A stretch of 64,000 bases of DNA from assembly GCF_003952225.1 (NCBI RefSeq), contig NZ_CP034437.1, positions 1,221,501-1,285,500 of the forward strand, given 5' to 3'. Shown here piece after piece: positions 1 to 9,129 of the stretch (its first letter is position 1; each line of letters starts with the position of its first letter). A model generated the notes under the pieces. That model was not told where the DNA came from. It made no database searches and saw nothing but the letters and a program-made list of their open reading frames with translations. This stretch comes from Paenibacillus albus. Lineage in GTDB: Bacteria > Bacillota > Bacilli > Paenibacillales > Paenibacillaceae. Made by a program: the position numbers and the translations under genes.

Positions 1-198
1 GAACAGGTTATAGCGCACGCCATAGGTTCGGCTAATGAGCTGAACGGCGAGCGGCAGCAATAGAATCCATAGCTGTCCGGTCAGGACGCTGACAATAATG
101 CTCAGCAAGATGCCCAGCTGATTGCCGCGGACACGGTGAAGCGGGACTTCATCTACGCAGTCAAAGGATAAGTTTAGGTTTACAGGTGGACGTTCCAT
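1..198 (-). CDS. DUF4395-like small membrane protein, 3' end outside window
   Basis: The reading frame starts at an ATG whose complement lies at 196-198, behind an ACGGAGG ribosome site, and stays open to the window edge, giving the first 66 residues. After a polar start (MERPPVNLNLSFDC) comes a basic motif VRGNQ and then two closely spaced hydrophobic stretches (around residues 29-56). The pattern of Val-Arg-x-Asn-Gln followed by a membrane hairpin with TGQ-W-ILL resembles the DUF4395 family of small integral membrane proteins, whose function is unknown. The C-terminus cannot be judged. Family assignment is from memory of the family pattern. Confidence 0.6.
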   Translation of the reverse strand, partial: MERPPVNLNLSFDCVDEVPLHRVRGNQLGILLSIIVSVLTGQLWILLLPLAVQLISRTYGVRYNLF

Positions 199-510
199 GA
201 GATCGGCCTCCGTTTCAATTGAGTGATTTGCTTATTTTTATTTATTTATTTTATTATACGCTAAAACATAGTTAACGGGTAGGATTAATTTACTTTAAAA
301 TACTTCGTTTCTCGCCTAATATCTTCGCTCTATGAGGGAGCGAGAATTTACGGTGCTTTTAGCCCTACATATAGGTATGAAATCCCACAGTTTCTTCCAT
401 GGATTAACAACTTTATATCGTTTACTATTAAGTTTAATAGCTTCAACGTCATTAAATATTCGTAATGACGAGAACGGATTGCGAGACGACTATTAGGGGA
501 GAGATACAAG
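199..510. other. Intergenic stretch before the SLH protein gene
   Basis: AT-rich leader between divergent genes. No gene is supported. It must hold promoters for both neighbours, but I find no convincing sigma-A pair. Two mutually exclusive small hairpins can form: TCGCTC at 325-330 with GAGCGA at 338-343, or TCTCGC at 310-315 with GCGAGA at 340-345. No known riboswitch pattern was recognised. The only reading frame across 348-812 on the minus strand is antisense to the next gene and is not believable. Confidence 0.4.
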
Positions 511-3500
511 TTGAGAAAGCAAGGATTGATGAGGAGAGTTGCGGCGCTGCTTGTTGTTGCGATGGTTGCAGGGCTCATGCAAACCGCTGGGCTAGGCACG
601 GGGAAAGCGAATGCAAATCCAGTAGATGCATTGTCCGGTTTGAGTTGGATCAAGAAGCCGGCGATAACGCATGATTCAACGGAAATGTTCCGTACGGCTG
701 CGTATGGAGCTGGAACGATTGTGGCAGCGGGCACGCCAACGATGTATTTCCCGGTTAATGATAATGATAATGATAGCAATCCGAATAATGATACCGATGA
801 CTTGCTTGACATGCACGGTGGGAATTTCTATGAAACTTCTGATACAGGGGCGTCATGGACCACGGTCGATGCAGGAATTGCCCATGAACTGAGAAGCCTT
901 GTATATGGGCCGACCGGTTTCGTAGGTGTTGGTTACGGCCAGCAGATTCAATATGGACAACAGAGCTATCATGGCAAAATCATGCGCTCGAACGATGGCG
1001 TAAGCTGGGAGTCAATAACAGCGCTGCCGCATGAGTCAGGTACGCAGCTCTTTGGCATAACGACAAACGGAACTGACCAATATGTAGCGGTAGGCGCACT
1101 GAGTGATATTGATTTCAATCAGACGCCTGTCATTCTAACTTCAGATGATGGAACGGCTTGGTCGGCACAAGCTTCTGCAGTCAGCAGCGGAGCAATGAAT
1201 GCCGTTACATATGGCAATGGGCAGTATGTTGCGGTTGGCAGCGGCGGTGTCATTCAAACGTCAAGCAATGGTATGAGCTGGACGCAGCAATCGTCTGGCG
1301 TTACAGCAACACTTCGCGGCGTTACCTATGGTAACGGTAAATTCGTTGCCGTAGGCAGCAGCAGCAAAATCCTCACATCGTCAAACGGCACGACCTGGTC
1401 TGCAGCGACGCCGCCTGTGAGTGGCACTTTCAACAGCATTGCTTATGGCGATGGCACGTTCGTGATTGCCGGCAATGGCGGCGTTATCATGAGCTCGCAG
1501 GACGGATCTAATTGGACAAAGCAGACCTCAAACACGACTCAAGTGTTGTATGGCGCGGCTTACGTGAACGATGAGTTCATGGTGCTCGGCGCGAACGGCA
1601 CAATTCTGATGGCGCAGCACAAGCTGAGCTATTCGGCTGATGCGAACGGTACGATTAGCGGAGATTCAGAGCAAGGCGTGCGTCCCGGCGGGAGCGGTAC
1701 GGCTGTAATGCCAGTGGCGAACACCGGGTACGAGTTCGATAGCTGGAATGATGGACTCTTCGCGGCAGATGGCGGTGAGCGAACGGATAGCAGCATTGCA
1801 GCAGATATCAATGCGATTGCTTCCTTCAAACGAATCATACTGTCATTGACATACGATACTTCCGGCAATGGCCATATTGATGGTTCGACCAATCAACAGG
1901 TCCCTTATGGAGATGGCGGTACGGCAGTTACAGCTGTAGCGGATGACGACAATCATTTTGTACAGTGGAGCGACGGGATAACGACTGCAACCCGTACAGA
2001 TTTGAATGTCACGGCAACTAAGACGATTACGGCTCAGTTCGCTATTGATACCTACAATGTTACTTATACAGCAGGCACGGGCGGAACGATTAGCGGAACG
2101 GCTTCGCAAATTGTGGATGTGGGAAAGAATGGATCGGCAGTAACGGCGACTCCGAATACGGGTTATCATTTTGTTAAATGGAATGACAATGCTACGGAGC
2201 CTACGCGCACTGAAAACAATGTCCGCTCTAACTTAAGCTTTACAGCTAGCTTTGCAATCGACACCTTTGCGCTGAAATATCGCGCAGGTAATGGTGGCAG
2301 CCTGACAGGCGGCGACGCGAATCAGACGGTAAACTACGGACAGGCTGCTGCTGCTGTCACCGCAGTACCGGCCACAGGTTACAGCTTTGTTGAATGGAGT
2401 GACCATGTAACGACAGCAACGCGCACGGACCTTAATGTGACGCATGACATTGATGTACAAGCACTCTTTTCCATTAATAAATATACGCTTTCCTATCTTG
2501 CAACTACGGGCGGCAGCGTTAGTGGCAGTGCAGCTCAGTCGGTAGATTACGACTCAGACGGTTCAGAGGTAACCGCGGTAGCTGATACAGGCTATCATTT
2601 TGTGAAATGGGACGACAACAAGACGACCTCGGCTAGACAGGATAAGAACGTAACCGCTGACAAGACGTATACGGCAAGCTTCGAAATAAACACTTATCAG
2701 CTCAAATATTCGGCAGGAGATCACGGAACAGTTGACGGAACGCTGCAGCAAACCGTGAACTATGGCGCAGATGGCACTGAAGTGACGGCGACACCAGCGA
2801 CAGGGTACCACTTTGTGAAATGGTCTGATAACAATACGGCAGCAAATCGGACGGATGAAGATGTCGACCAGGATATTACGGTGAGCGCAAGCTTCGCAAT
2901 CAACCAGTACACGCTGGATTACGAGGCTGGTCCAGGCGGAAGCTTAACAGGCAGCGCGCATCAAAGCGTAAATTACAATGCTGACGGAGCGACTGTAACC
3001 GCGGTTGCGAATACAGGTTATCAGTTTGTTTCGTGGAGCGACGGGATTACAACGGCAACGCGTCAGGACGTAGACGTTGTAGCGAGCAAGCAGGTAACGG
3101 CAACCTTTGCGATTGACACCTTTGTGCTGACTTATACAGCAGGAGCGAACGGCACGATTACAGGCACAACGCCTCAAACCGTCGATTATGGCGCTGATGG
3201 TACGACTGTAACGGCAGTCCCAGCAGCAGGGTATCATTTTGTAAAATGGAGCGATAATGTTCAGGATGCATCACGGCAGGATACAGATGTGACCGGAGCG
3301 ATTACGGTAACGGCGCAGTTTGCGATCGACACGTTTGCCTTGAACTACACGGCTGGCGCAGGCGGCAGCATTGACGGAGACAAAGACCAAGTGGTTGAAC
3401 GAGGCGCGAGCGGCTCCGAAGTGACAGCAGTTCCGGCGACGGGCTACCATTTCGTAGAGTGGAGCGATGGCAAGAAGTCAGCGTCCCGTACGGATGCTGG

Positions 3501-6500
3501 CGTTAACGCTAACGTCAGCGTATCAGCGAGTTTTGCGATTAACCAATACACGCTGACGTATGCCGCGGGAGCGAACGGCATGATCACGGGAACAACACCA
3601 CAAACCGTCGATTATGGCACGGATGGCACAACTGTAACGGCAGTTCCGAATGCGGGCTATCACTTTACAGGCTGGAGCGATAGTAAGGCAGCGACGTCCC
3701 GTAAGGATACGGGCATAACGGCTGATCTCAGCGTAACCGCGAATTTTGCGATTAACGATTATTCGCTCACGTATACCGCAGGATTGCACGGATCATTGAC
3801 AGGCGACACCGATCAGTCAGTCACATACTTATCGGATGGTACGGAAGTGACGGCAGTTCCGGCAGCAGGTTATCACTTCGTAGACTGGAGCGATGGTAAG
3901 GACACGGCGTCCCGTACGGACACTAGTGTTGCCGATGATCTCAGCGTAACCGCGAATTTTGCGATTAACGAATATACGCTGACGTATACGGCAGGATTGC
4001 ACGGAACATTGACAGGCAACGCCGGCCAGACAGTAAATCACGGCTCGGATGGAGCGACAGTGGTGGCGGTCCCGGCAACGGGCTATCACTTCGTAGATTG
4101 GAGCGATGGTAAGGAAACGGCTAGCCGTAAGGATACAGGAATTACGGCTGATCTGAACGTAACCGCGAATTTCGCGATTAATCAATATACGCTGACCTAT
4201 ACCGCGGGAGCGAACGGAACCTTGACCGGTGATCCGGATCAAATCGTAAATCACGGCGCGGATGGTACGACAGTTGTGGCAGTCCCGGCAGCGGGCTATC
4301 ACTTTGTAGACTGGAGCGACGGTAAGGATACGGCGTCCCGTACGGACACTGGTGTTACCGGCGTAATCAGCGTAACTGCGAATTTTGCGATTAATGAATA
4401 TACACTGACGTATGTCGCAGGATCGAATGGAACTTTGACCGGAAATCCGGATCAGACCGTAAAACATGGCTCGGATGGTACGACAGTGACGGCGGTTCCG
4501 GCAACGGGCTATCACTTCGTAAACTGGAGCGATGGTAAGGATACGGCTAGCCGCAAGGATACAGGAATTACAGCTGATCTGAGCGTAACCGCGAATTTCG
4601 CGATTAATCAATATACACTGGCATATAGCGCTGGAGCGAACGGAACCTTAACTGGTGACACGGAGCAGACCGTAAATCACGGCGCGGATGGCACGAGCGT
4701 CACGGCGGTCCCGGCAGCGAACTATCACTTCGTAGACTGGAGCGATGGCAAGAAGGCGGCGACTCGCACAGACACTGGCGTTACCGGTGGAATCAGCGTA
4801 ACCGCGAATTTTGCAATTAACGAATTCACGCTGACGTATACTGCAGGAACGAACGGAACATTGACTGGCGATACGGATCAGACCGTTGCTTATGGTTCAG
4901 ATGGCACTATAGTGACGGCAGTCCCGGCAACGGGCTATCACTTCGTAGGCTGGAGTGACGGTAAAGACACGGCGTCCCGTACGGACACTAGTGTTGCCGC
5001 CGATCTGAGCGTAACCGCGAATTTTGCGATTAACGAATATACGCTGACGTATACGGCAGGATTGAATGGAACATTGACAGGCGACGCCGGCCAGACAGTA
5101 ACGCATGGCTCGGATGGCACGACAGTGGTGGCAGTCCCGGCAACGGGCTATCACTTCGTAGAGTGGAGCGATGGTAAGGATACGGCTAGCCGTAAAGATA
5201 CAGGTATAACCGCTGATCTAAGCGTAACCGCGAGCTTTGCGATTAACCAGTATACACTCACGTATACGGCGGGATCGCACGGAACATTGACCGGTGATCC
5301 AGATCAGATCGTAAATTACGGCTCGGATGGCACTATAGTGACGGCAGTCCCGGTAGCGGGCTATCACTTTGTAGACTGGAGCGACGGTAAGGATACGGCG
5401 TCCCGTACAGATATTGATGTTACTGCCGTAGTCAGCGTAACCGCGAATTTTGCGATTAACGAATATTCACTGACGTATGTCGCAGGGTCGAATGGAACAT
5501 TGACCGGTGATCCGGATCAGACCGTTGCGTATGGTTCGAATGGAACCGTAGTGACGGCGGTTCCGGCAGCGGGCTATCACTTCGTAGACTGGAGTGATGG
5601 TAAGGACACGGCGTCCCGTACGGACACTAGTGTTGCTGACAATCTGAGCGTAACCGCGAATTTTGCAATTAACGAGTATACGCTGACGTATATCGTGGGA
5701 GCGAACGGAACATTGACGGGCAACGCCAATCAGACAGTGACGCATGGCTCGGATGGCACGACCGTAACAGCTGTACCGAAAGCGGGCTATCGATTTGTCA
5801 GCTGGAGCGACGGTGTTACAACTGCTGAGAGAACAGACTTGAACATCGGCAGCGATATTACAGCAACCGCTACGTTCAAGCACATTACTACCAACACTGG
5901 CAACGGCAGCGGCACATCACCGACGGAAGGCGCGGAAGTCATAATCGACGGTAAACCGTTCACGGTAGGTGAATTACACGATTCTGTCCGTGATGGGCAA
6001 TCCGTCACAACGGTAACGTTAGATGAAGGGAAGCTGAAGGAGCTGCTGGCAAGCGAAGGTCAAGCGGCTACGATTACTATACCTGTGAATACGGATGCTG
6101 ACATTGCGGTAGGCCAGCTCTCTGGCGACATGCTTCAGCAGCTGATCGCGAAAGAAGCGACTTTGCGAATAGAGACGGAAGGTGTAGTATATTCGCTGCC
6201 TACTCAGCTCATTGATCTGGAAGCAATGGCAAAGCAGTTCGGAACGAATGTACAAGCAAGCGACCTGACGGTAAGTGTTGAAATCGGCAAGCCGACAGCC
6301 GCTGCTGCTGCCGCTGCACAGCAAGCCGCAAAGAATGGGGATGTAGAAATCATTGCCCCGCCGGTCAGCTTCTCGGTTCACTTCTCTTACAATGGTCAAT
6401 CGATTGAGCTGTCCGCGTTCTCTTCATACGTGGAGCGGATGATAGCGATTCCTGGCGTAAATGCGAAACAGGAAGCTGCTACAGCGGTCATTGTCGAGCC

Positions 6501-7176
6501 GGACGGCACGCTGCGTCATGTTCCGACGAAGATGGTTCAAGAGGATGGCAAGTGGTATGCCGTTGTGAACAGCTTGACGAACAGCATGTATGCGGTTGTG
6601 AAGAAGTCGGTTCATTTCACGGATATTGCGAACCATTGGGCGAAGGATGCCATTGTTAATATGGGATCGCGTACAATCGTAGGCGGTACGGGCAACGGAT
6701 TATTCGAACCGAATAAAGCCATTACACGCGCCGAGTTCGCGGCGATTATGGTCCGTGCGCTTGGTCTGAAGCTGGTAGACGGAACAGGCGGATTCACGGA
6801 TGTTCAGCCAACGGCATGGTACGCGGATGCCGTTCAGACTGCATATGCGCACCAGCTCATTAACGGCTTCGAGGACGGCAGCTTCCGTCCGAATGCAAGT
6901 ATTACTCGGGAGCAAGCGATGACGATGATTGCAAAAGCGTTGAAGATCACAGGCATTGGCGTGAATCTTCAAGCTGGTGATGCGGATGCTCTGCTAAGCC
7001 GCTTCGCGGATAAGGCGAGCGCTGGCGGATGGGCGGTTGCAGGCATTGCAGCATGCTTGCAATCCGGCATCGTATCCGGTCAGAGCGCATCTGCACTAGC
7101 ACCGAAAGCCAATATTACACGGGCTGAGGTTGCCGTTATTATCGAGCGGCTGCTGGTGAAATCCAGCTTGATCTGA
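511..7176 (+). CDS. Giant secreted SLH-domain protein with Asp-box propeller and 20 InlB-B-type repeats
   Basis: A 2221-residue exported surface protein, presumably non-covalently anchored to pyruvylated wall polymer by SLH domains. The TTG start at 511 follows AGGGGAGAG by a normal distance. Residues 1-35 form a signal peptide ending ANA. Residues 40-370 contain at least five Asp-box motifs (SNDGVSW, TSDDGTAW, SSNGMSW, SSNGTTW, SSQDGSNW), typical of beta-propellers. Residues 372-1790 are 20 tandem copies of about 71 residues with the pattern LTYTAG-NGTLTG...GYHFVDWSDG...R-D...V-ANFAIN-YT, the InlB-B/Flg_new-like beta-grasp repeat. Residues 1800-2030 form a globular linker region of a type often found before SLH domains. 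Three SLH domains start near residues 2036, 2095 and 2165. The ligand is unknown; adhesion or carbohydrate contact is an inference. It has its own terminator and no operon partner. Confidence 0.93.
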   Translation: MRKQGLMRRVAALLVVAMVAGLMQTAGLGTGKANANPVDALSGLSWIKKPAITHDSTEMFRTAAYGAGTIVAAGTPTMYFPVNDNDNDSNPNNDTDDLLDMHGGNFYETSDTGASWTTVDAGIAHELRSLVYGPTGFVGVGYGQQIQYGQQSYHGKIMRSNDGVSWESITALPHESGTQLFGITTNGTDQYVAVGALSDIDFNQTPVILTSDDGTAWSAQASAVSSGAMNAVTYGNGQYVAVGSGGVIQTSSNGMSWTQQSSGVTATLRGVTYGNGKFVAVGSSSKILTSSNGTTWSAATPPVSGTFNSIAYGDGTFVIAGNGGVIMSSQDGSNWTKQTSNTTQVLYGAAYVNDEFMVLGANGTILMAQHKLSYSADANGTISGDSEQGVRPGGSGTAVMPVANTGYEFDSWNDGLFAADGGERTDSSIAADINAIASFKRIILSLTYDTSGNGHIDGSTNQQVPYGDGGTAVTAVADDDNHFVQWSDGITTATRTDLNVTATKTITAQFAIDTYNVTYTAGTGGTISGTASQIVDVGKNGSAVTATPNTGYHFVKWNDNATEPTRTENNVRSNLSFTASFAIDTFALKYRAGNGGSLTGGDANQTVNYGQAAAAVTAVPATGYSFVEWSDHVTTATRTDLNVTHDIDVQALFSINKYTLSYLATTGGSVSGSAAQSVDYDSDGSEVTAVADTGYHFVKWDDNKTTSARQDKNVTADKTYTASFEINTYQLKYSAGDHGTVDGTLQQTVNYGADGTEVTATPATGYHFVKWSDNNTAANRTDEDVDQDITVSASFAINQYTLDYEAGPGGSLTGSAHQSVNYNADGATVTAVANTGYQFVSWSDGITTATRQDVDVVASKQVTATFAIDTFVLTYTAGANGTITGTTPQTVDYGADGTTVTAVPAAGYHFVKWSDNVQDASRQDTDVTGAITVTAQFAIDTFALNYTAGAGGSIDGDKDQVVERGASGSEVTAVPATGYHFVEWSDGKKSASRTDAGVNANVSVSASFAINQYTLTYAAGANGMITGTTPQTVDYGTDGTTVTAVPNAGYHFTGWSDSKAATSRKDTGITADLSVTANFAINDYSLTYTAGLHGSLTGDTDQSVTYLSDGTEVTAVPAAGYHFVDWSDGKDTASRTDTSVADDLSVTANFAINEYTLTYTAGLHGTLTGNAGQTVNHGSDGATVVAVPATGYHFVDWSDGKETASRKDTGITADLNVTANFAINQYTLTYTAGANGTLTGDPDQIVNHGADGTTVVAVPAAGYHFVDWSDGKDTASRTDTGVTGVISVTANFAINEYTLTYVAGSNGTLTGNPDQTVKHGSDGTTVTAVPATGYHFVNWSDGKDTASRKDTGITADLSVTANFAINQYTLAYSAGANGTLTGDTEQTVNHGADGTSVTAVPAANYHFVDWSDGKKAATRTDTGVTGGISVTANFAINEFTLTYTAGTNGTLTGDTDQTVAYGSDGTIVTAVPATGYHFVGWSDGKDTASRTDTSVAADLSVTANFAINEYTLTYTAGLNGTLTGDAGQTVTHGSDGTTVVAVPATGYHFVEWSDGKDTASRKDTGITADLSVTASFAINQYTLTYTAGSHGTLTGDPDQIVNYGSDGTIVTAVPVAGYHFVDWSDGKDTASRTDIDVTAVVSVTANFAINEYSLTYVAGSNGTLTGDPDQTVAYGSNGTVVTAVPAAGYHFVDWSDGKDTASRTDTSVADNLSVTANFAINEYTLTYIVGANGTLTGNANQTVTHGSDGTTVTAVPKAGYRFVSWSDGVTTAERTDLNIGSDITATATFKHITTNTGNGSGTSPTEGAEVIIDGKPFTVGELHDSVRDGQSVTTVTLDEGKLKELLASEGQAATITIPVNTDADIAVGQLSGDMLQQLIAKEATLRIETEGVVYSLPTQLIDLEAMAKQFGTNVQASDLTVSVEIGKPTAAAAAAAQQAAKNGDVEIIAPPVSFSVHFSYNGQSIELSAFSSYVERMIAIPGVNAKQEAATAVIVEPDGTLRHVPTKMVQEDGKWYAVVNSLTNSMYAVVKKSVHFTDIANHWAKDAIVNMGSRTIVGGTGNGLFEPNKAITRAEFAAIMVRALGLKLVDGTGGFTDVQPTAWYADAVQTAYAHQLINGFEDGSFRPNASITREQAMTMIAKALKITGIGVNLQAGDADALLSRFADKASAGGWAVAGIAACLQSGIVSGQSASALAPKANITRAEVAVIIERLLVKSSLI
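1624..5880 (+). repeat. Twenty tandem ~213-bp coding repeats (InlB-B type)
   Basis: In-frame repeats of 71 codons, a few with one or two extra residues early in the array. Early units (1-9) are diverged, later ones (10-19) are very alike at DNA level, which suggests recent expansion at the 3' side. Units 11-14 (3766-4617) and 16-19 (4831-5682) match one another in order, at a spacing of exactly 1065 bp or five units. Examples are unit pairs carrying DTDQ...DTSVA, then AGQ...KDTGITADL, then DPDQI, then PDQTV. Recombination between units should make the length variable. Confidence 0.93.
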
Positions 7177-7194
7177 TTACTTGAATAACAAGAA

Positions 7195-7233
7195 GGCAGT
7201 GACCCCAGGGGACCCCGGGGCACTGCCTTTTTT
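7195..7233. terminator. Rho-independent terminator, probably bidirectional
   Basis: GGCAGTG at 7195-7201 pairs with CACTGCC at 7221-7227, with a C/G-rich inner part (CCCC with GGGG), followed by six T. It lies between the converging SLH gene and the AraC regulator gene. The A-rich flank on the other side allows use in both directions. Confidence 0.85.
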
Positions 7234-7255
7234 CTATGCCTATTTCAGGCGCTTT

Positions 7256-8113
7256 CTACTCATGCAGCTCAAGCTCCATCCGCGACTTATACTCCGCCGG
7301 GGTGTAATCCGTGTACTTCTTGAACGACTTGCAGAAGTGCGCGGCGTCGAAGAAGCCCGTGTCGAGCGCGATGTCGGTTACTTGCAGATGGGTAGTGCGC
7401 AGCAGGCGCTTCGCCTGTTCAATGCGAATCTTCATCAAGTAGCGGCCAAGCGGAATGCCGGTGACGCTCTTGAAGATTTGGTTGAGGTAGCGCTCGTTAA
7501 GCTCGTAGCGTTCAGCCATTTCAGCAAGCGAGATGGAGTCGCCGTAGTTTTCGTTAAGGTCTTTAATAATCTCTTGAATCATCGGCTCGTGCTTGAGCGT
7601 CTTCGACTTCGCCTGGCCGTAGAATAGATGAACGGCGCGGTAGATCTTCACAAGAATATGAATGAACAGATGTTTAGTGAGATGAGGCGAAGGCTTGCCG
7701 GAACGCATCTCCGTGATCAGTGCCAAGAAGTCTTCCTCCAGCCCCGGCAGCGTCAGCGGCTTCGATTGAAGATTGATGGTTTTGTAAATCTGGCGCAGCT
7801 GGGCTTTAAGCGCTTCGTCCTTGAATTGAAAGGCAAGGAAGATCACCTTGAAGCTGCCTTCGTCACAGCTGCTATTGCGGATCGTATCAGGCAGGAAGAG
7901 CAGATCATTCTGTGCGACATGTACAACGGTCCCGTCCTGCCGAATCGTATTCGTCCCTTGAATATAGTAGCTCAGCTCGAAGTCGTAACCAACGCCGTCC
8001 CAGCCCGTATTTCGCCAGATGCCGCCGGAATGCAGGTTCATTCTTGGCCATTCGAGATCGATCATCGCAATGAATTGTTCAAGCCCTGTCTGCAGCGTTT
8101 CGTTCATTGTCAA
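7256..8113 (-). CDS. AraC-family transcriptional regulator with cupin-like sensor domain
   Basis: About 285 residues. Residues 1-150 look like the AraC-type ligand-binding cupin (LSYYIQG-N near 48, HVAQNDLLFLP near 65). The C-terminal 100 residues hold two helix-turn-helix motifs: SLAEMAERYELNERYLNQIFK and VTDIALDTGFFDAAHFCKSFKKYTDYTPAEYK. The second has the usual G-F-D--HF--FKK-----P--YR signature. The start is ambiguous: TTG at 8113 lies 7 nt from GGTGG, while an ATG two codons later (8107) lies 13 nt away. It is transcribed divergently from a phytanoyl-CoA-dioxygenase-like gene 117 bp away. Control of that gene is the natural inference, and the effector is unknown. Confidence 0.88.
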   Translation of the reverse strand: MTMNETLQTGLEQFIAMIDLEWPRMNLHSGGIWRNTGWDGVGYDFELSYYIQGTNTIRQDGTVVHVAQNDLLFLPDTIRNSSCDEGSFKVIFLAFQFKDEALKAQLRQIYKTINLQSKPLTLPGLEEDFLALITEMRSGKPSPHLTKHLFIHILVKIYRAVHLFYGQAKSKTLKHEPMIQEIIKDLNENYGDSISLAEMAERYELNERYLNQIFKSVTGIPLGRYLMKIRIEQAKRLLRTTHLQVTDIALDTGFFDAAHFCKSFKKYTDYTPAEYKSRMELELHE

Positions 8114-8230
8114 AATTTATCCACCTTATTTTCTTACTTTTTTACAATCGCACTTCCATTATACAATACACTCTCGAACATGCAACGTATAATCAAGTCA
8201 TAAGTCAACCACATTAAGGAGTGAACAAAT

Positions 8231-9049
8231 ATGCTACTCAAATTGACAGAACAAGAAAGACTGACAGGTGTACCAGAACAGGAAACAATTGAGATTGCCA
8301 TTGAGCAAATCAAGAAAAACGGATATATCGGTTTCGAAAGCGTACTCTCCCCTGAGCAAATTGCTGAACTAAAAGGTGCATTCCTTCCGATGTTCAACGA
8401 ATACATTGAACGTTTCGGCTACAATACAGGTACGAACCGTGCACAGATGCATCTGCCTTTTTTACAACCATTTATTAACGATTACATGATTGCGAATTCA
8501 TTCGCGATGCCAGTGATCAAGGCTGTTCTTGGCGAAGGTGTTCGCGTTACGTACCTCGCGTCAGATACAGCTTGCCCAGGCTCTGACTATCAGAACGTGC
8601 ACTCGGATATGCCTCCGCTGTTCCCTGAACTTGGCGTAGCGCTTCCTGCTTACAGCCTTGTCTTGAACATTCCGCTCGTGGATGTCAACGCAGAGAATGG
8701 TCCGCTTGAAGTATGGCCTGGCGGTACGCACCTTGATCCGGAGAGCACGAAGCATACGTCGATTGACGGTCCAATGCTGCGCGCCGCGCAAACGATGCAT
8801 TCGGAGAAAATCCATATGCCGGCTGGCTCGATCGTCATCCGCGACATCCGCATGTGGCACCGCGGCACACCGAACGTAACGAACGAGAACCGCACGAACA
8901 TCGCGCTGATCTACAACAACGACTGGTACGGTGCTGGCGGCTCGATCCACGTTCCGCAAGAAGCGTACAACGAAGCTTCCAAAGAAGTGAAAAGCCTGTT
9001 CCGCTGCGAAAGAATCGGCGTACCGGCGAAAATGCCTTGGGAATGGTAA
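8231..9049 (+). CDS. Phytanoyl-CoA dioxygenase (PhyH) family Fe(II)/2-oxoglutarate oxygenase
   Basis: A 272-residue cytosolic enzyme of the PhyH fold. The iron facial triad is visible as H124-x-D126 (QNVHSDMPP) and distal H210 (MWHRGTPN), with downstream Arg in ENRTNIAL as the likely 2-oxoglutarate ligand. ATG at 8231 follows TTAAGGAGTG. PhyH enzymes hydroxylate varied small molecules, so the substrate cannot be read from sequence. A TATAAT lies at 8188-8193 without a good -35 box, which fits activator dependence on the divergent AraC regulator. A terminator follows directly, so it is monocistronic. Confidence 0.88.
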   Translation: MLLKLTEQERLTGVPEQETIEIAIEQIKKNGYIGFESVLSPEQIAELKGAFLPMFNEYIERFGYNTGTNRAQMHLPFLQPFINDYMIANSFAMPVIKAVLGEGVRVTYLASDTACPGSDYQNVHSDMPPLFPELGVALPAYSLVLNIPLVDVNAENGPLEVWPGGTHLDPESTKHTSIDGPMLRAAQTMHSEKIHMPAGSIVIRDIRMWHRGTPNVTNENRTNIALIYNNDWYGAGGSIHVPQEAYNEASKEVKSLFRCERIGVPAKMPWEW

Positions 9050-9067
9050 TTTCCTCGCAATAGAAAA

Positions 9068-9095
9068 GGGCTGCAGCGAATTGCTGCAGCCCTTT
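9068..9095. terminator. Rho-independent terminator between convergent genes
   Basis: GGGCTGCAGC at 9068-9077 and GCTGCAGCCC at 9083-9092 form a perfect stem with A-tract before and T-tract after, so it can serve both the dioxygenase gene and the opposing kinase operon. Confidence 0.88.
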
Positions 9096-9129
9096 GTTAT
9101 GTGCTAAGCCAATGCGATCCCGGTCCGGA

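Noticed and set aside
1629..6399. Many minus-strand reading frames (up to 260 codons, e.g. 3829-4611) opposite the SLH protein gene
   Set aside because: They are antisense to a clearly coding repeat region, repeat with the same 213-bp period and lack ribosome sites and recognisable protein features.
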